NCBI GenBank assembly: GCA_002428365.1
Contig: DIVW01000042.1
Span: 19,317 to 83,316 of the forward strand
DNA from: Propionibacteriaceae bacterium UBA6122
GTDB lineage: Bacteria > Actinomycetota > Actinomycetes > Propionibacteriales > Propionibacteriaceae
Length of the DNA: 64,000 nucleotides
Direction of reading: 5' to 3'
The position numbers and the translations under genes are program-made. The stretch's first letter is position 1, and the number at the start of each line of letters is the position of its first letter. Below the pieces are notes generated by a model, which had not been told where the DNA came from, made no database searches, and worked only from the letters and a program-made list of their open reading frames with translations. This document shows positions 55,371-64,000 of this stretch, one piece after another.

Positions 55371-56162
55371 GTGCTGATCTTGCTTTCACCGGCCAAGGCG
55401 CTGGACTTCACCACCAAAGTGCCCAAGACCGTGCCCAGCCTGCCGCGGCTTCTCGACGATGCCGCCGCGCTCGCCGAGGTGATGAAGGCCAAATCGATCA
55501 GCGAACTGGCAAAGTTGTCGAGGATCTCGGCCGAGTTGGCTGCGCTGAACGCTGAGCGTTGGGCGGAGTTTCGCGTGCCGTTCACCCCCGGCGAGGCCCG
55601 TCCGGCGATCTTCGGCTTCAACGGGGACGTCTACCAGGGCCTGGCTGCGCGAGACCGCTTCGGTACGGCCGACTTCACTGAGGCGCAAAAGACCCTGCGA
55701 ATCCTGTCGGGGCTGTACGGCGTGCTGCGTCCGCTGGATCTGATCTTGGCCTACCGCCTGGAGATGGGCACCCGGCTGGCTACTGAGCGCGGCGCGAATC
55801 TCTATCAGTGGTGGGACGGACGGATCACCGAGCTGCTTCGCGCCGATCTCGCGGAATCTCCAGGGGCCCCGGTGGTGATCAATCTGGCCTCGACGGAGTA
55901 CTTCACCGCGGTGCAGCCACACCGCTTGGCCGCCCGGGTGATCAGCCCCCGCTTCGAAGACACCGATGCACGCGGCCGCCGCTCGGTGGTCTCCTTCTAC
56001 GCCAAGCGGGCCCGCGGCGAACTGGCCGCCTGGCTGATCGCCGGTCGCGTCCGGACGCCAAAGGCCCTGCTGGCATTCGACGCCGCCGGTTACCGGTATG
56101 ACGAAGCATCCTCCAGCCCGGACCAGCCGGTGTTCGTCCGCAGCTTCGCCGATCGGGGCTAG
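55371..56162 (+). CDS. yaaA: Peroxide stress protein YaaA
   Basis: A 263-residue DUF328/YaaA protein. The family start LLSPAKALDFT, FNGDVYQGL, LSGLYGVLRPLDLI, YRLEMGT and the end VRSFADRG-type region are visible. YaaA lowers free iron and oxidative DNA damage in E. coli. The start is GTG at 55371. Its last 4 bases overlap the convergent glpC stop region. Upstream is a divergent spacer with trxB. Confidence 0.92.
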   Translation: MLILLSPAKALDFTTKVPKTVPSLPRLLDDAAALAEVMKAKSISELAKLSRISAELAALNAERWAEFRVPFTPGEARPAIFGFNGDVYQGLAARDRFGTADFTEAQKTLRILSGLYGVLRPLDLILAYRLEMGTRLATERGANLYQWWDGRITELLRADLAESPGAPVVINLASTEYFTAVQPHRLAARVISPRFEDTDARGRRSVVSFYAKRARGELAAWLIAGRVRTPKALLAFDAAGYRYDEASSSPDQPVFVRSFADRG

Positions 56163-57415
56163 CTCAGCCCGTAGGCCTTGTGGATCATCCAGATCGGGTG
56201 CTCGGTCTTCACCCCGGATGACTGCTCGATCTGCCAGCGGCAGGTTTCGGTGTCACACAGCGCCAACTCCGGATTAGTGGCCTTCACCATGTCGAACAGT
56301 GGCTTGCCAACGGCCTGAGCGACCTCGTACTTCTCCTTCTTCAGCCCGTAGGTGCCAGCGATGCCACAGCAGGTCGCATTGGAGTCGACTACGGTCAGGC
56401 CGGGGATCAGACGCAGCACTTCCAATGCTGGCTTGCCAATGCCCTGACTCTTCAACTGGCAGGGTGCGTGATAGGGCACCGTCATTTCGACGGTGGCGAA
56501 GTCGGTGGGTAGCTCGCCAGCTTCGTGAAGGTCGAGCAGGAACTCCATGATGTCGCGGGTGCGGGTGCCAACGTCACGCAGGCGCTCGTCGTCCACGCCC
56601 ATGATCTCGCTAGCTTCATGCTTGAGCATGCCGGTGCACGAACCGGAGGAAGAGATGATCGTCAGATCCTTGCCAGCGGTACGCAGGTCGTCGCACAGTT
56701 TCAGCACGCTCGCGCTGGCCTGCTTGAACAGCCCGTTCGACTGTTGCGCCAGCCCACAGCAACCCTGCTTTGGCACCAGCACCTCGAAGCCAAGGCGTTC
56801 CAGCACCTCCACCGACTTCTTGGAGGTCTCCACCTCGAAGTAGCCGCCGGCGCAGCCGTGGAAGAACACCACCGCGCCGCGCGGGAACGGTCCGGCCGGC
56901 GTGGGCCGCTTGGCGAACCAACTCTCGAAAGTTTGCGACTGCGGCGGCGGCATCGGGGCGTCAGCATGGACGCCGACCACCACCTCCATCACCTTGCGCA
57001 GCGGCTTGTTGTTCAGCACCGCCCTGGCCAACGGCGCCACCGGGGTCATCAGCGTGCCCATCAGCACCGTCTGGCCGATCAGGCGATCCCGCAGCGGCAT
57101 GTGCCCGACCTTCATCACCGCGCGGGCCTGGGAGTTCAGCTCGGCGATCTGGACGCCCTGAGGGCAAACCAGGGTGCAGGTGCCGCAACTGGAGCAGTAA
57201 TCGAGGGAGTGATCCACTGATTCGCCATTGCGGAAACGCTCGGCCTGGGGGCCGACGAACTTCGGGCCGGAGAACAACGGAGTCACCGCAGCCACCGGGC
57301 ATTGGGTTTCGCAGATCGTGCATTTCACGCACGCATCGAGGCTGGCCCGCGACAGCGCGTGGCCAGCAAACTCCAAGCCTGTGCTGAGCTCCGACGAAGT
57401 GTCTTCGCCGTTCAT
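56159..57415 (-). CDS. glpC: Anaerobic glycerol-3-phosphate dehydrogenase subunit C
   Basis: A 418-residue iron-sulfur protein. Two [4Fe-4S]-type clusters (CVKCTICETQCPVA and CSSCGTCTLVCPQG) lie in the first 90 residues. Two CCG domains follow, with FHGCAGGYF, CCGLAQQSN and CCGIAGTYG. It links GlpAB to the quinone pool. It is the last gene of the glpABC operon; its ATG overlaps the glpB stop by 4 bases. Confidence 0.93.
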   Translation of the reverse strand: MNGEDTSSELSTGLEFAGHALSRASLDACVKCTICETQCPVAAVTPLFSGPKFVGPQAERFRNGESVDHSLDYCSSCGTCTLVCPQGVQIAELNSQARAVMKVGHMPLRDRLIGQTVLMGTLMTPVAPLARAVLNNKPLRKVMEVVVGVHADAPMPPPQSQTFESWFAKRPTPAGPFPRGAVVFFHGCAGGYFEVETSKKSVEVLERLGFEVLVPKQGCCGLAQQSNGLFKQASASVLKLCDDLRTAGKDLTIISSSGSCTGMLKHEASEIMGVDDERLRDVGTRTRDIMEFLLDLHEAGELPTDFATVEMTVPYHAPCQLKSQGIGKPALEVLRLIPGLTVVDSNATCCGIAGTYGLKKEKYEVAQAVGKPLFDMVKATNPELALCDTETCRWQIEQSSGVKTEHPIWMIHKAYGLS

Positions 57416-58656
57416 GCCAACTCCTTACTGATCGCCGCAGCGGCCACGATCGCACTAGCCAGCGCGATGCCGTCCCCGGATTTCTCCGTCCAACCAGACG
57501 CGCCAGCGATGATGCCCCCAGCGGCGTAAAGGTTGGCAAACACCGGGATGCCAGCGGCATCGACCGCCTGCATCTTCGGATTCACCGCAACCCCAACTTT
57601 GAACAGCGGTTGCTCAGGGCCCCAATATTCACCATGAATCAGTGGCGTCTGGTCCAACCCAGCCAGCGGCAAATTGAACAGCGTCTCGCGCACCACCTGG
57701 TGGGAATCGAGGTTCAGCGCACCAGACTCGAAGCCGCCAGTGGCCAGCAGGAAGGCATCGGCGGTATAGCTGCGTCCACCCAGCCCGGCGGCGGTGGTGA
57801 CGCTGGTCACCCGATCACCGCTGCTGGCATAGCCCACTGTGCGCACCCCGGGGACGATCCGTACCCCGGCGGCCAAGGCCCTTGCGGTCAACGCCTCACT
57901 CAGTCGCAGGCCCGGAATCGACGGTGGTGGCAGCGGAATCTCGAACACCCGATGCCCCAGCTTTCCGGCCAGATCGCGCCAGGCATGCAGGTCCTTCAGC
58001 CCCAACACCGCGGGTAGGCCGACGATTTCGTCTTCGCGGAGCTGACCGACCACCGCCTTGGCGAAGCGCACTCGGAAGGTCTCATCGTCGAAAGCGCGGG
58101 CATAGGTAAGACCGGAGGAGTCGACCTCGCCGTCGCGGGCCGGCACGTCTACCCAGAGGTGCCGCGCGCGCAGCCGTCCACCATCGGGAAGCGGGGTGCG
58201 GGCGAGGTTCTCGGCGACCAACTGGGGCTGAAAGTCCTTCAGTCCCCGGATGCCGACGATCACCAACTTGGCCCCGTCTGTGACGTGACCGGCAATCATG
58301 CTCGGCTGGGCCAGGCAGGTGGGACGGATCGCGCCGACGGCGGTTGGCAGTTGGTAGTTGCTTTCCGGATCGCCGAGAAGGAGCTCCGGCAGCAACTTCT
58401 TCAGGTAATCCACGCCAGTCAGCACCGCCTTGGCGCCGATCGCGGCGTAGGGGTGCGTCGTCGCGACCGAACCGACGGCCTTGATGGGGTTGGAGACGCG
58501 AGCCGGGGCGTAGCCGAAGACATCGATGGTGCCCTGGCCCAGCTGAAGTCCGCCGAGCCCCTTGTGCAGCAGCACCACCTGGACGCCGGCCTCAGCCAGA
58601 CGATTGGCGGCGACCAGACCGGCCAGGCCGGCGCCGATGACGACCACCCGGCTCAT
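57412..58656 (-). CDS. glpB: Anaerobic glycerol-3-phosphate dehydrogenase subunit B
   Basis: A 414-residue FAD/FMN flavoprotein with N-terminal VVVIGAGLAGLVAANRLAEAG and a late ATGGFESGALN and GIIAGASGW. It is the middle subunit of GlpABC. The start is set at 58656, where ATGA overlaps the glpA stop; the longer frame upstream to 58767 lies inside glpA. Confidence 0.9.
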   Translation of the reverse strand: MSRVVVIGAGLAGLVAANRLAEAGVQVVLLHKGLGGLQLGQGTIDVFGYAPARVSNPIKAVGSVATTHPYAAIGAKAVLTGVDYLKKLLPELLLGDPESNYQLPTAVGAIRPTCLAQPSMIAGHVTDGAKLVIVGIRGLKDFQPQLVAENLARTPLPDGGRLRARHLWVDVPARDGEVDSSGLTYARAFDDETFRVRFAKAVVGQLREDEIVGLPAVLGLKDLHAWRDLAGKLGHRVFEIPLPPPSIPGLRLSEALTARALAAGVRIVPGVRTVGYASSGDRVTSVTTAAGLGGRSYTADAFLLATGGFESGALNLDSHQVVRETLFNLPLAGLDQTPLIHGEYWGPEQPLFKVGVAVNPKMQAVDAAGIPVFANLYAAGGIIAGASGWTEKSGDGIALASAIVAAAAISKELA

Positions 58657-60230
58657 AGCGCCACCTCGCTGGTGGGCTGGGGGAGGTGTTCGATATCGAG
58701 CGTGCCCTGGAAGATCCAGTTGTCGAGCGCGGTCTGGCGCACCTGATCGCCGTACAGGATGGGCCATAGCCCGATCCAGCGGTTCTTGAGGAAGAGCCGC
58801 AACAACCCGTTGGCTCGCTCAGAGTCGAGGTGGCCGGCGTCCAGGGCGATTCCGGTGGCGCGGACGCTGCAGAAGCCGCCCTGGCAAGGGCCCATGCCGA
58901 GGCGAAGTTGGCGGCGCAGATCGTCAAAGGAGCCCGCGGGTTGGCTGGCCAGAGCGTCGGTGAACATCTTGCGGCTCATCAGCTCGCACTCGCAGATGAT
59001 CTGCTCGTCGAAGCGGTCATGCTCGCGGTCGTGTAACCGGTCGCTGACGAGGTGGGTGCGTCCAGACTCCGAGCCGGGAACCGGCTCAGCGGCCGTGCGG
59101 CAATCGCGGTGCTCGCCACGTTTCTCGCACATCGCATCCACGATGTGTTCGGCCATCAGCCGGTAGGTGGTCAGCTTGCCGCCACCGATGGTGAGCATGC
59201 CGTCCAGCCCGTCGCGGGTGGTGTGATCGATGACCGCCATCCCGCGGCTCATGTGCCGGGTGTCAGAGGCGGCCACCCGATCATCCTTGATCAGCGGACG
59301 GGCCCCGGCCCAGGCGTGCAGGGCGCGCGAGTTGCGGAAGCCAGGAATCAGCACTTCGCCGGCGTCCAGCATCTGCTGCACTTCGCCGGCCTCGATGGCC
59401 AGGTTGTCGGGGTCATCAACCTTCACATCGGTGGTGCCGATGATGCTGACGGTGTGCGCTGGCACCAGGATGTCGCCGTCCGCTGGGTAGATGCAGCGGT
59501 TGATCACCCGGTTCACCAGCCGGTGGTTCATCGCGATCATGATGCCGCGACCGGGCACCACCTCTACCGGGTGGGCACCGGCCATCGCGGCAATCTGGCC
59601 AGCCCATGGCCCGGCGCAGTTCAGCACGAAGTCACACTCGATGAGCACCTCATCGCCGCTGCGGAGGTTGGTGCAGCGCACTGCGGTCACCTTGCCAGCC
59701 TCAGTTTCGATCTTGGTGACCCGGTGGTAGGTGAGGATTTGCGCGCCATAGTTGCGGGCCGAGTTGGCCGCACCCCACACCAGCTTCCACCCGTCCACGG
59801 TGCCATCGCGCACCTCGATAGCGCGGCTGATGCCCGGGTTCAGCCGAGGCTCATTGCGTAAGGCTTCGGCGACGCTCACCTCACGGGCCCAGACCCCAGT
59901 ATCGGCCGCACCTGCCAGGAACTTGTCGGCGAAGGTGGGGTCATCGCCTGGACAGGTGACGAAGTAGCCGCCAGTCGATTCGATCGCGCTGGCCTGAATA
60001 CGGGTCAGGATCTCGTTCTCGCTGGCACATTCCCGCGCAGACTCAGGATCAGAAACCACGTAGCGGCCACCGGAGTGCAGGAGTCCGTGGAAGCGTCCGG
60101 TGGTGCCCTGGCCCAAATCGGCCCGCTCTACCAGGACGGTGCTGAAGCCGCGCATTGCCACATCGCGCACGACCCCGGCTCCGGTTGACCCCCCACCGAT
60201 GACCACGACGTCAACAGCGAGTTTCCTCAC
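58653..60230 (-). CDS. glpA: Anaerobic glycerol-3-phosphate dehydrogenase subunit A
   Basis: A 525-residue flavoprotein. FAD-binding VVIGGGSTGAGVVRD near the start and TGRFHGLLHSGGRYVV follow the GlpA/GlpD pattern. The C-terminal BFD-like [2Fe-2S] Cys set is visible in ICECELMS and GMGPCQGGFC, which distinguishes GlpA from aerobic GlpD. It oxidises sn-glycerol-3-phosphate to dihydroxyacetone phosphate. It is the first gene of glpABC, read away from the regulator at 60444. Confidence 0.95.
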   Translation of the reverse strand: MRKLAVDVVVIGGGSTGAGVVRDVAMRGFSTVLVERADLGQGTTGRFHGLLHSGGRYVVSDPESARECASENEILTRIQASAIESTGGYFVTCPGDDPTFADKFLAGAADTGVWAREVSVAEALRNEPRLNPGISRAIEVRDGTVDGWKLVWGAANSARNYGAQILTYHRVTKIETEAGKVTAVRCTNLRSGDEVLIECDFVLNCAGPWAGQIAAMAGAHPVEVVPGRGIMIAMNHRLVNRVINRCIYPADGDILVPAHTVSIIGTTDVKVDDPDNLAIEAGEVQQMLDAGEVLIPGFRNSRALHAWAGARPLIKDDRVAASDTRHMSRGMAVIDHTTRDGLDGMLTIGGGKLTTYRLMAEHIVDAMCEKRGEHRDCRTAAEPVPGSESGRTHLVSDRLHDREHDRFDEQIICECELMSRKMFTDALASQPAGSFDDLRRQLRLGMGPCQGGFCSVRATGIALDAGHLDSERANGLLRLFLKNRWIGLWPILYGDQVRQTALDNWIFQGTLDIEHLPQPTSEVAL

Positions 60231-60443
60231 CAGTTCCTCCGATCTGATCCGACGGAGCGAACCCGGGGTTCGACGCTGACCCTAGGCATCGCGAACGATG
60301 TCCGCCGTTCGCCATCAGCCTAAGCAGCCTCGGTTCGGATGCCCATCGGTCGAACCTTAGGTGGAGCAGACGTGCAAGCTAGGACCCTGCCGGTGAGAAA
60401 TCGGCCCGCGCCGTCGAATTGTGGTCTTTACCCCGGATTCGGC
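60231..60443. promoter_or_regulatory. glpA upstream region
   Basis: This 213-base spacer separates glpA from the stop of the upstream regulator on the same strand. It holds the half-site-like ACGTGCA (about 60,370) matching the regulator operator at 61,417. No promoter could be assigned with confidence, and no ORF is present. Confidence 0.35.
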
Positions 60444-61400
60444 TCAGACCCGGAGCCGATCCAGCACCGCCCGAGCGGTGCCCTCATCGAGCACCAGGTC
60501 AGTCGCCGCGCCTGATCGCAGGGCACCGACAACCGCTGCCGCCCGCGATGGATCGGCGACCACGCAGATCCGCCGATTGATTCGTTGCAGCTCCGCCGGG
60601 GTGAGGCCGGTGGCCCGGGCGTTGTGCGGAATGTCGGCATAGGTGCCGTCCTCCCGCAACAGCACCGTGCACACGTCGCCGACCACGCCGTCGGCGGACA
60701 GGTGGGCCATGTCGGTTTCGTCCAGGTAGCCGGCGGTGTAGACGTGGGAGGGGACGCGACCCTGCAGGCAGCCCACCCCGAAGACCGCCAGATCGAGGTT
60801 GTCGTGCAAGCGCAGCACATTGCGCACCGAGCGCTCCCGCCACATCGCATCTTTGGTGGCGGCGAAATCGAAGAAGGCTGGCACTGGGAACAGCACCACC
60901 CTGGCGTCGAAGGCTTCACCGAAGGCTTGCAGAATCTCGCCGATGTAGGGGATTCCCGAACCGCGCTGGTTGGCCCCGCCGTTGATCTGCACCACGGTGG
61001 CGTCCACCAGCGGCCGACGGCCGAGGTGTTTGACGATGTGCGACAACGTCACGCCCCAGGCCACGCCGATGAGCTGGTGATCGTCCACCATCTCGGTGAG
61101 CAATTTTCCGGCCAGCCGGGCCACCTGCTCGAAGCGCGCGGCCTCGTTCGCGTTCTCCCGCACCGAGACCATGTGCACCCGAACACCGAAGATTTGAGCC
61201 AGCGTCGCTGCCATCGGTGAGGCTGAGCCTTGGTGATCGGCGAGGCTTATTCGCACCAAACCGGAGTCGCGGGCGTCCTTCAGCAGGCGCGAGACCGAGG
61301 AGCGGGATAGCTTCAGCTGCCGCGCGATGCTTTCCATGGTCTCGCCCTGGATGTAATAGCGCGAGGCGGCTTGGTACATCTCCTCGTAGCGGTCGTTCAT
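60444..61400 (-). CDS. SorC-family transcriptional regulator
   Basis: A 318-residue regulator. The N-terminal helix-turn-helix reads YYIQGETMESIARQLKLSRSSVSRLLKDAR, and the C-terminal sugar-binding SorC/DeoR-like domain contains GVAWGVTLSHIV, VVQINGG and GVGCLQGR. Family members sense phosphorylated sugars. Between glpABC and glpFK it is the obvious candidate regulator of glycerol genes. The ATG at 61400 follows GGGAGG by about 8 bases. Confidence 0.88.
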   Translation of the reverse strand: MNDRYEEMYQAASRYYIQGETMESIARQLKLSRSSVSRLLKDARDSGLVRISLADHQGSASPMAATLAQIFGVRVHMVSVRENANEAARFEQVARLAGKLLTEMVDDHQLIGVAWGVTLSHIVKHLGRRPLVDATVVQINGGANQRGSGIPYIGEILQAFGEAFDARVVLFPVPAFFDFAATKDAMWRERSVRNVLRLHDNLDLAVFGVGCLQGRVPSHVYTAGYLDETDMAHLSADGVVGDVCTVLLREDGTYADIPHNARATGLTPAELQRINRRICVVADPSRAAAVVGALRSGAATDLVLDEGTARAVLDRLRV

Positions 61401-61416
61401 CTCGCCATCCTCCCGT

Positions 61417-61430
61417 TGCACGTTCGTGCA
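61417..61430. promoter_or_regulatory. Candidate operator TGCACG-TT-CGTGCA
   Basis: A perfect 6-2-6 palindrome lies 16 bases upstream of the regulator start, where an autoregulatory SorC-type operator would sit. The related half site near 60,370 before glpA could extend the regulon. Binding is inferred from position and symmetry only. Confidence 0.5.
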
Positions 61431-61925
61431 CCGGTCTAGCGCATGCGTTCATGGGTTAGCAAGATGAAGCCATCGGTGGGACCGCGCTCGGTGTTCCACA
61501 CAACGCAGTGTTCGAGTGGCAAGGGAGTCCTCATGAGTTTGACCGCGAGAGTGGTCTTCTCCCGACCCCCTTCCCTCGGCGCCGGTTATCCGGTCCGCCC
61601 ACCTGGCGGCTCGGCCTTCATCCAAACTCCGGAACTGGACCCTGGAGTTGGGAGATGTGTCTGCTTGGTCCAGCAGCCGACTGACCGCAGTGAAGCGGTC
61701 GGTGTCGGCAATGACTACCGGAACCCGCGCCTTGGGGCCGGTTGGCCTCGGGGTACGTCCTCCCACCACCTCGGACGGACGTGGGGCCTAGCCCTACGCG
61801 AGTTCCGGTGAGCCTGCCCACATCTCAAAGGTTGTTTACACCTCCCCAGTTTGGGGACCAGATTCAAAGACGCGTCCATGGCGGACGCCCAAGCTGACAC
61901 CACGGTGTCGGAAAGTGAGTAAGAA
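61431..61925. other. Spacer between regulator and glpF, no gene supported
   Basis: A 495-base divergent intergenic region. The only long frame (61,443-61,811) has no start signal or protein-like composition and is not called. The right end contains GGTTGTTTACACC (about 61,829) and the glpF leader. Likely the glpF promoter lies between 61,800 and 61,925. Confidence 0.5.
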
Positions 61926-62660
61926 GTGGGAGCTCTATTCCTCTCTGAGGTAGTCGGCACAGCGATGCTGCTCCTCCTGGGTGCTGGCGTCGTGGCCAAC
62001 ACTGCGTTGACGAAGTCGAAAGGCAATGGCACCGGGTTCCTGTTCGTGAACTTCGGCTGGGGCCTTGCGGTCTTCGCCGGCGTTCTCGTCTCCCAGGCAT
62101 CGGGCGCTCATATCAATCCAGCCGTCACTTTGGGCCTGGCTGCCCAGAGCATCGCCAAGGGCGAAGCGGTTGACTGGGCCAAGGTGGGTGTCTACCTGAT
62201 CGCTCAGCTGATTGGTGCCTTCATCGGTGCCGTCCTGGCCTGGGTTGCCTACAAGCAGCACTTCGACGAGGAGCCGGATGCGGCGACCAAACTGGCCGTC
62301 TTCTCTACCGGCCCGGCCATCCGTAACTACGGCTGGAACCTCGCGACTGAGGCCATCGGCACCTTCGTGCTGGTGTTCGTGATCATCGCGGCCGGTTCGT
62401 GGAAGTCGGTTGACCTTGGTTGGCTAAGCGCCCTGGGTGTTGCCCTGCTGGTTGTCGGCATCGGCGCCTCCCTCGGTGGTCCTACCGGATACGCCATCAA
62501 CCCTGCTCGTGACCTCGGCCCGCGCATTGCGCATGCCGTCCTCCCGATCAAGGGCAAGGGCGATTCGGACTGGAGCTACTCCTGGGTTCCGGTGGTCGGC
62601 CCGATCATCGGTGGCGTCCTGGCTGGCCTGTTGGCCGGTTACCTGCTGCCCGTCATGTGA
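61926..62660 (+). CDS. glpF: Glycerol uptake facilitator GlpF (aquaglyceroporin)
   Basis: A 244-residue MIP channel with six hydrophobic helices. NPA boxes are HINPAVTLG and GYAINPARDLGPR; the Asp after the second NPAR is typical of glycerol-type facilitators. It passes glycerol across the membrane. The GTG at 61926 is the only start giving the full first helix; a ribosome-binding site is weak. glpK starts 138 bases after its stop. Confidence 0.94.
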   Translation: MGALFLSEVVGTAMLLLLGAGVVANTALTKSKGNGTGFLFVNFGWGLAVFAGVLVSQASGAHINPAVTLGLAAQSIAKGEAVDWAKVGVYLIAQLIGAFIGAVLAWVAYKQHFDEEPDAATKLAVFSTGPAIRNYGWNLATEAIGTFVLVFVIIAAGSWKSVDLGWLSALGVALLVVGIGASLGGPTGYAINPARDLGPRIAHAVLPIKGKGDSDWSYSWVPVVGPIIGGVLAGLLAGYLLPVM

Positions 62661-62798
62661 ATCCCGCCGGGTGGGTGAGCTCTGGAGTGCACCTCACCCA
62701 CCTGGTACCACCCGCCCCAACCCAATCAGGGAGACGTCGGTCAGTGCCGACCGCCTCCACCAACTTTCAGTTCGACAAAGATGTGGAAGGAACTTTCC

Positions 62799-64000
62799 AT
62801 GGTTGACAAGTACATCCTCGCGATCGATCAGGGGACGACCAGCTCCCGGGCAATCATCTTCAACCACGAGGGACGAATCGTCTCGGTGGGCCAGAAGGAG
62901 CACGAGCAGATCTTCCCGAGGGCCGGCTGGGTTGAGCACAACCCGGTAGAGGTCTGGGACGCGGTACGTGAGGTCGTCGCCGAGGCACTGGCCAAGGCGA
63001 GCCTGAACAAGGACAACATCCAGGCAGTCGGCATCACCAACCAGCGTGAGACCACTGTGGTGTGGAACAAGGAGACCGGTCTGCCGGTCTACAACGCGAT
63101 CGTCTGGCAGGACACTCGTACCGGCAAGATCGTCGAAGAGCTCGGTGGTGGCGATCAGGACAAGTACAAGAGCCGGGTCGGCCTGCCATTGGCCACCTAC
63201 TTCTCCGGCCCGAAGGTGAAGTGGATTCTCGACAACGTCGAGGGCGCCCGCGCCGCCGCCGAGGCCGGCAAGCTGGTCATGGGCAACATGGACAGCTGGG
63301 TCATCTGGAACCTGACCGGTGGTGTTGATGGTGGCGTGCACGTCACCGACGTGACCAACGCGTCACGCACCATGCTGATGGATCTGAAGACTCTGTCTTG
63401 GGATGCCGAGATCGCCGCCGACATGACCATTCCGATGAGCATGCTGCCCGCGATCAAGTCCTCGGCCGAGGTCTACGGCTACGGACGTGAAGAGGGCCTG
63501 CTCGGTGGCGTCCCGGTCGCCGGCGACTTGGGCGACCAGCAGGCGGCCACCTTCGGCCAGGCCTGCTTCGAAATCGGCATGGCCAAGAACACCTATGGCA
63601 CCGGCAACTTCATGCTGATGAACACCGGTGAAGAGCCAGTGCCGAGCAAGAACGGTCTGTTGACCACCGTCTGCTACAAGATCGGTGACCGCAAGGCTGT
63701 CTACGCCCTGGAGGGTTCGATCGCAGTAACCGGTTCGCTGGTGCAGTGGCTGCGCGACAACCTGAAGATGTTCTCCTCGGCTCCTGAGGTTGAGGAACTG
63801 GCCCAGACCGTCGACGACAACGGCGGGGTCTACTTCGTGCCGGCCTTCTCGGGCCTGTTCGCACCGTACTGGCGAGCTGATGCCCGCGGTGCAATCGTCG
63901 GTCTGACCCGTTACGTCAATCGTGGCCATATCGCCCGCGCCGTGCTGGAGGCCACCGCCTTCCAGACCCGTGAGGTGCTGGACGCCATGAACGCCGACTC
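62799..64000 (+). CDS. glpK: Glycerol kinase (3' end cut by window)
   Basis: The first 400 residues of an FGGY kinase. The start [50 protein letters not shown] and [11 protein letters not shown] are GlpK hallmarks. GlpK phosphorylates glycerol to sn-glycerol-3-phosphate, which GlpABC then oxidises. ATG at 62799. The gene runs off the window; full length should be about 500 residues. Confidence 0.97.
   Translation, partial: MVDKYILAIDQGTTSSRAIIFNHEGRIVSVGQKEHEQIFPRAGWVEHNPVEVWDAVREVVAEALAKASLNKDNIQAVGITNQRETTVVWNKETGLPVYNAIVWQDTRTGKIVEELGGGDQDKYKSRVGLPLATYFSGPKVKWILDNVEGARAAAEAGKLVMGNMDSWVIWNLTGGVDGGVHVTDVTNASRTMLMDLKTLSWDAEIAADMTIPMSMLPAIKSSAEVYGYGREEGLLGGVPVAGDLGDQQAATFGQACFEIGMAKNTYGTGNFMLMNTGEEPVPSKNGLLTTVCYKIGDRKAVYALEGSIAVTGSLVQWLRDNLKMFSSAPEVEELAQTVDDNGGVYFVPAFSGLFAPYWRADARGAIVGLTRYVNRGHIARAVLEATAFQTREVLDAMNAD

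Noticed and set aside
57412..58767. Longer glpB start at 58,767
   Set aside because: The extra 37 residues lie inside glpA; the ATGA overlap at 58,656 gives the correct FAD-binding N-terminus.
61443..61811. 122-residue frame in the regulator/glpF spacer
   Set aside because: Composition is Gly/Pro/Arg-random, no RBS, and it crosses the presumed promoter.
1..64000. tRNA or rRNA genes
   Set aside because: I looked in spacers for cloverleaf-like and rRNA-like sequence and saw none; a tRNAscan run would settle it.

Overview
The window looks like two unrelated bacterial genomes joined inside or just beside gyrB, near positions 34,260-34,820. Left part (1 to about 34.3 kb): a GC-rich bacterium that is not an actinobacterium. 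It encodes a sigma-54-type (NtrC-like) response regulator, a regulator class Actinobacteria generally lack, and many glycoside hydrolases and pentose/fucose-type sugar enzymes. Its spacers are full of short palindromes and heptamer repeats. The style recalls Armatimonadota or a similar environmental phylum, but I cannot name the lineage with confidence. Right part (about 34.6-64 kb): the replication-origin region of an actinobacterium. It has the order rpmH-rnpA-yidD-yidC-jag-rsmG-parA-parB on one side of dnaA-dnaN-recF-DUF721-gyrB, with two exact parS sites, and an anaerobic glpABC operon. Propionibacteriaceae or a relative is plausible.

Left part by region. 0-5 kb: a GAF-GAF-PAS histidine kinase and its NtrC-like partner, then a PH-like membrane protein on the opposite strand. 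5-24 kb: mostly plus-strand carbohydrate genes (sorbitol-type dehydrogenase, GHL6-type hydrolase, ribulokinase, araD-type class II aldolase, GH116 enzyme, fucose/arabinose-isomerase-like protein, AGE-type epimerase). Between them lie a phosphoesterase-like protein, a secreted FGE-fold protein, a possible papain-like protein, HicBA, FabZ, an HD protein and a membrane protein. 23.6-26.5 kb: a minus-strand pair of GH20-like and GH2 glycosidases. 26.6-32.6 kb: DUF485, an ActP-type symporter and a 1,228-residue PHP-Cache-PAS-CBS-DUF294 protein, in one transcriptional direction. 32.9-34.3 kb: an MFS exporter.

Right part by region. 34.4-43.4 kb: gyrB, DUF721, recF, dnaN and dnaA on the minus strand, with oriC (DnaA boxes) between dnaN and dnaA. 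Two plus-strand genes are inserted: a one-helix membrane protein and a secreted Ig-like repeat protein. gyrA is not next to gyrB. 43.7-48.6 kb: the rpmH-to-parB run on the plus strand. 48.6-49.0 kb: a dense repeat and hairpin block. 49-56 kb: an acetyltransferase, D-Ala-D-Ala ligase, a PLP aminotransferase, a CxxC acetyltransferase, a metallophosphoesterase, thioredoxin, thioredoxin reductase and YaaA. 56-64 kb: a glycerol module of glpA-glpB-glpC, a SorC-type regulator with a palindromic operator candidate, glpF, and glpK cut by the window end.

Functionally, the left part reads as a plant- or microbial-polysaccharide degrader with pentose/fucose catabolism and a probable carboxylate-sensing and uptake operon. 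The right part combines chromosome replication and segregation, membrane insertion, redox maintenance and glycerol/glycerol-3-phosphate use. No tRNA, rRNA, CRISPR array or insertion sequence was seen.
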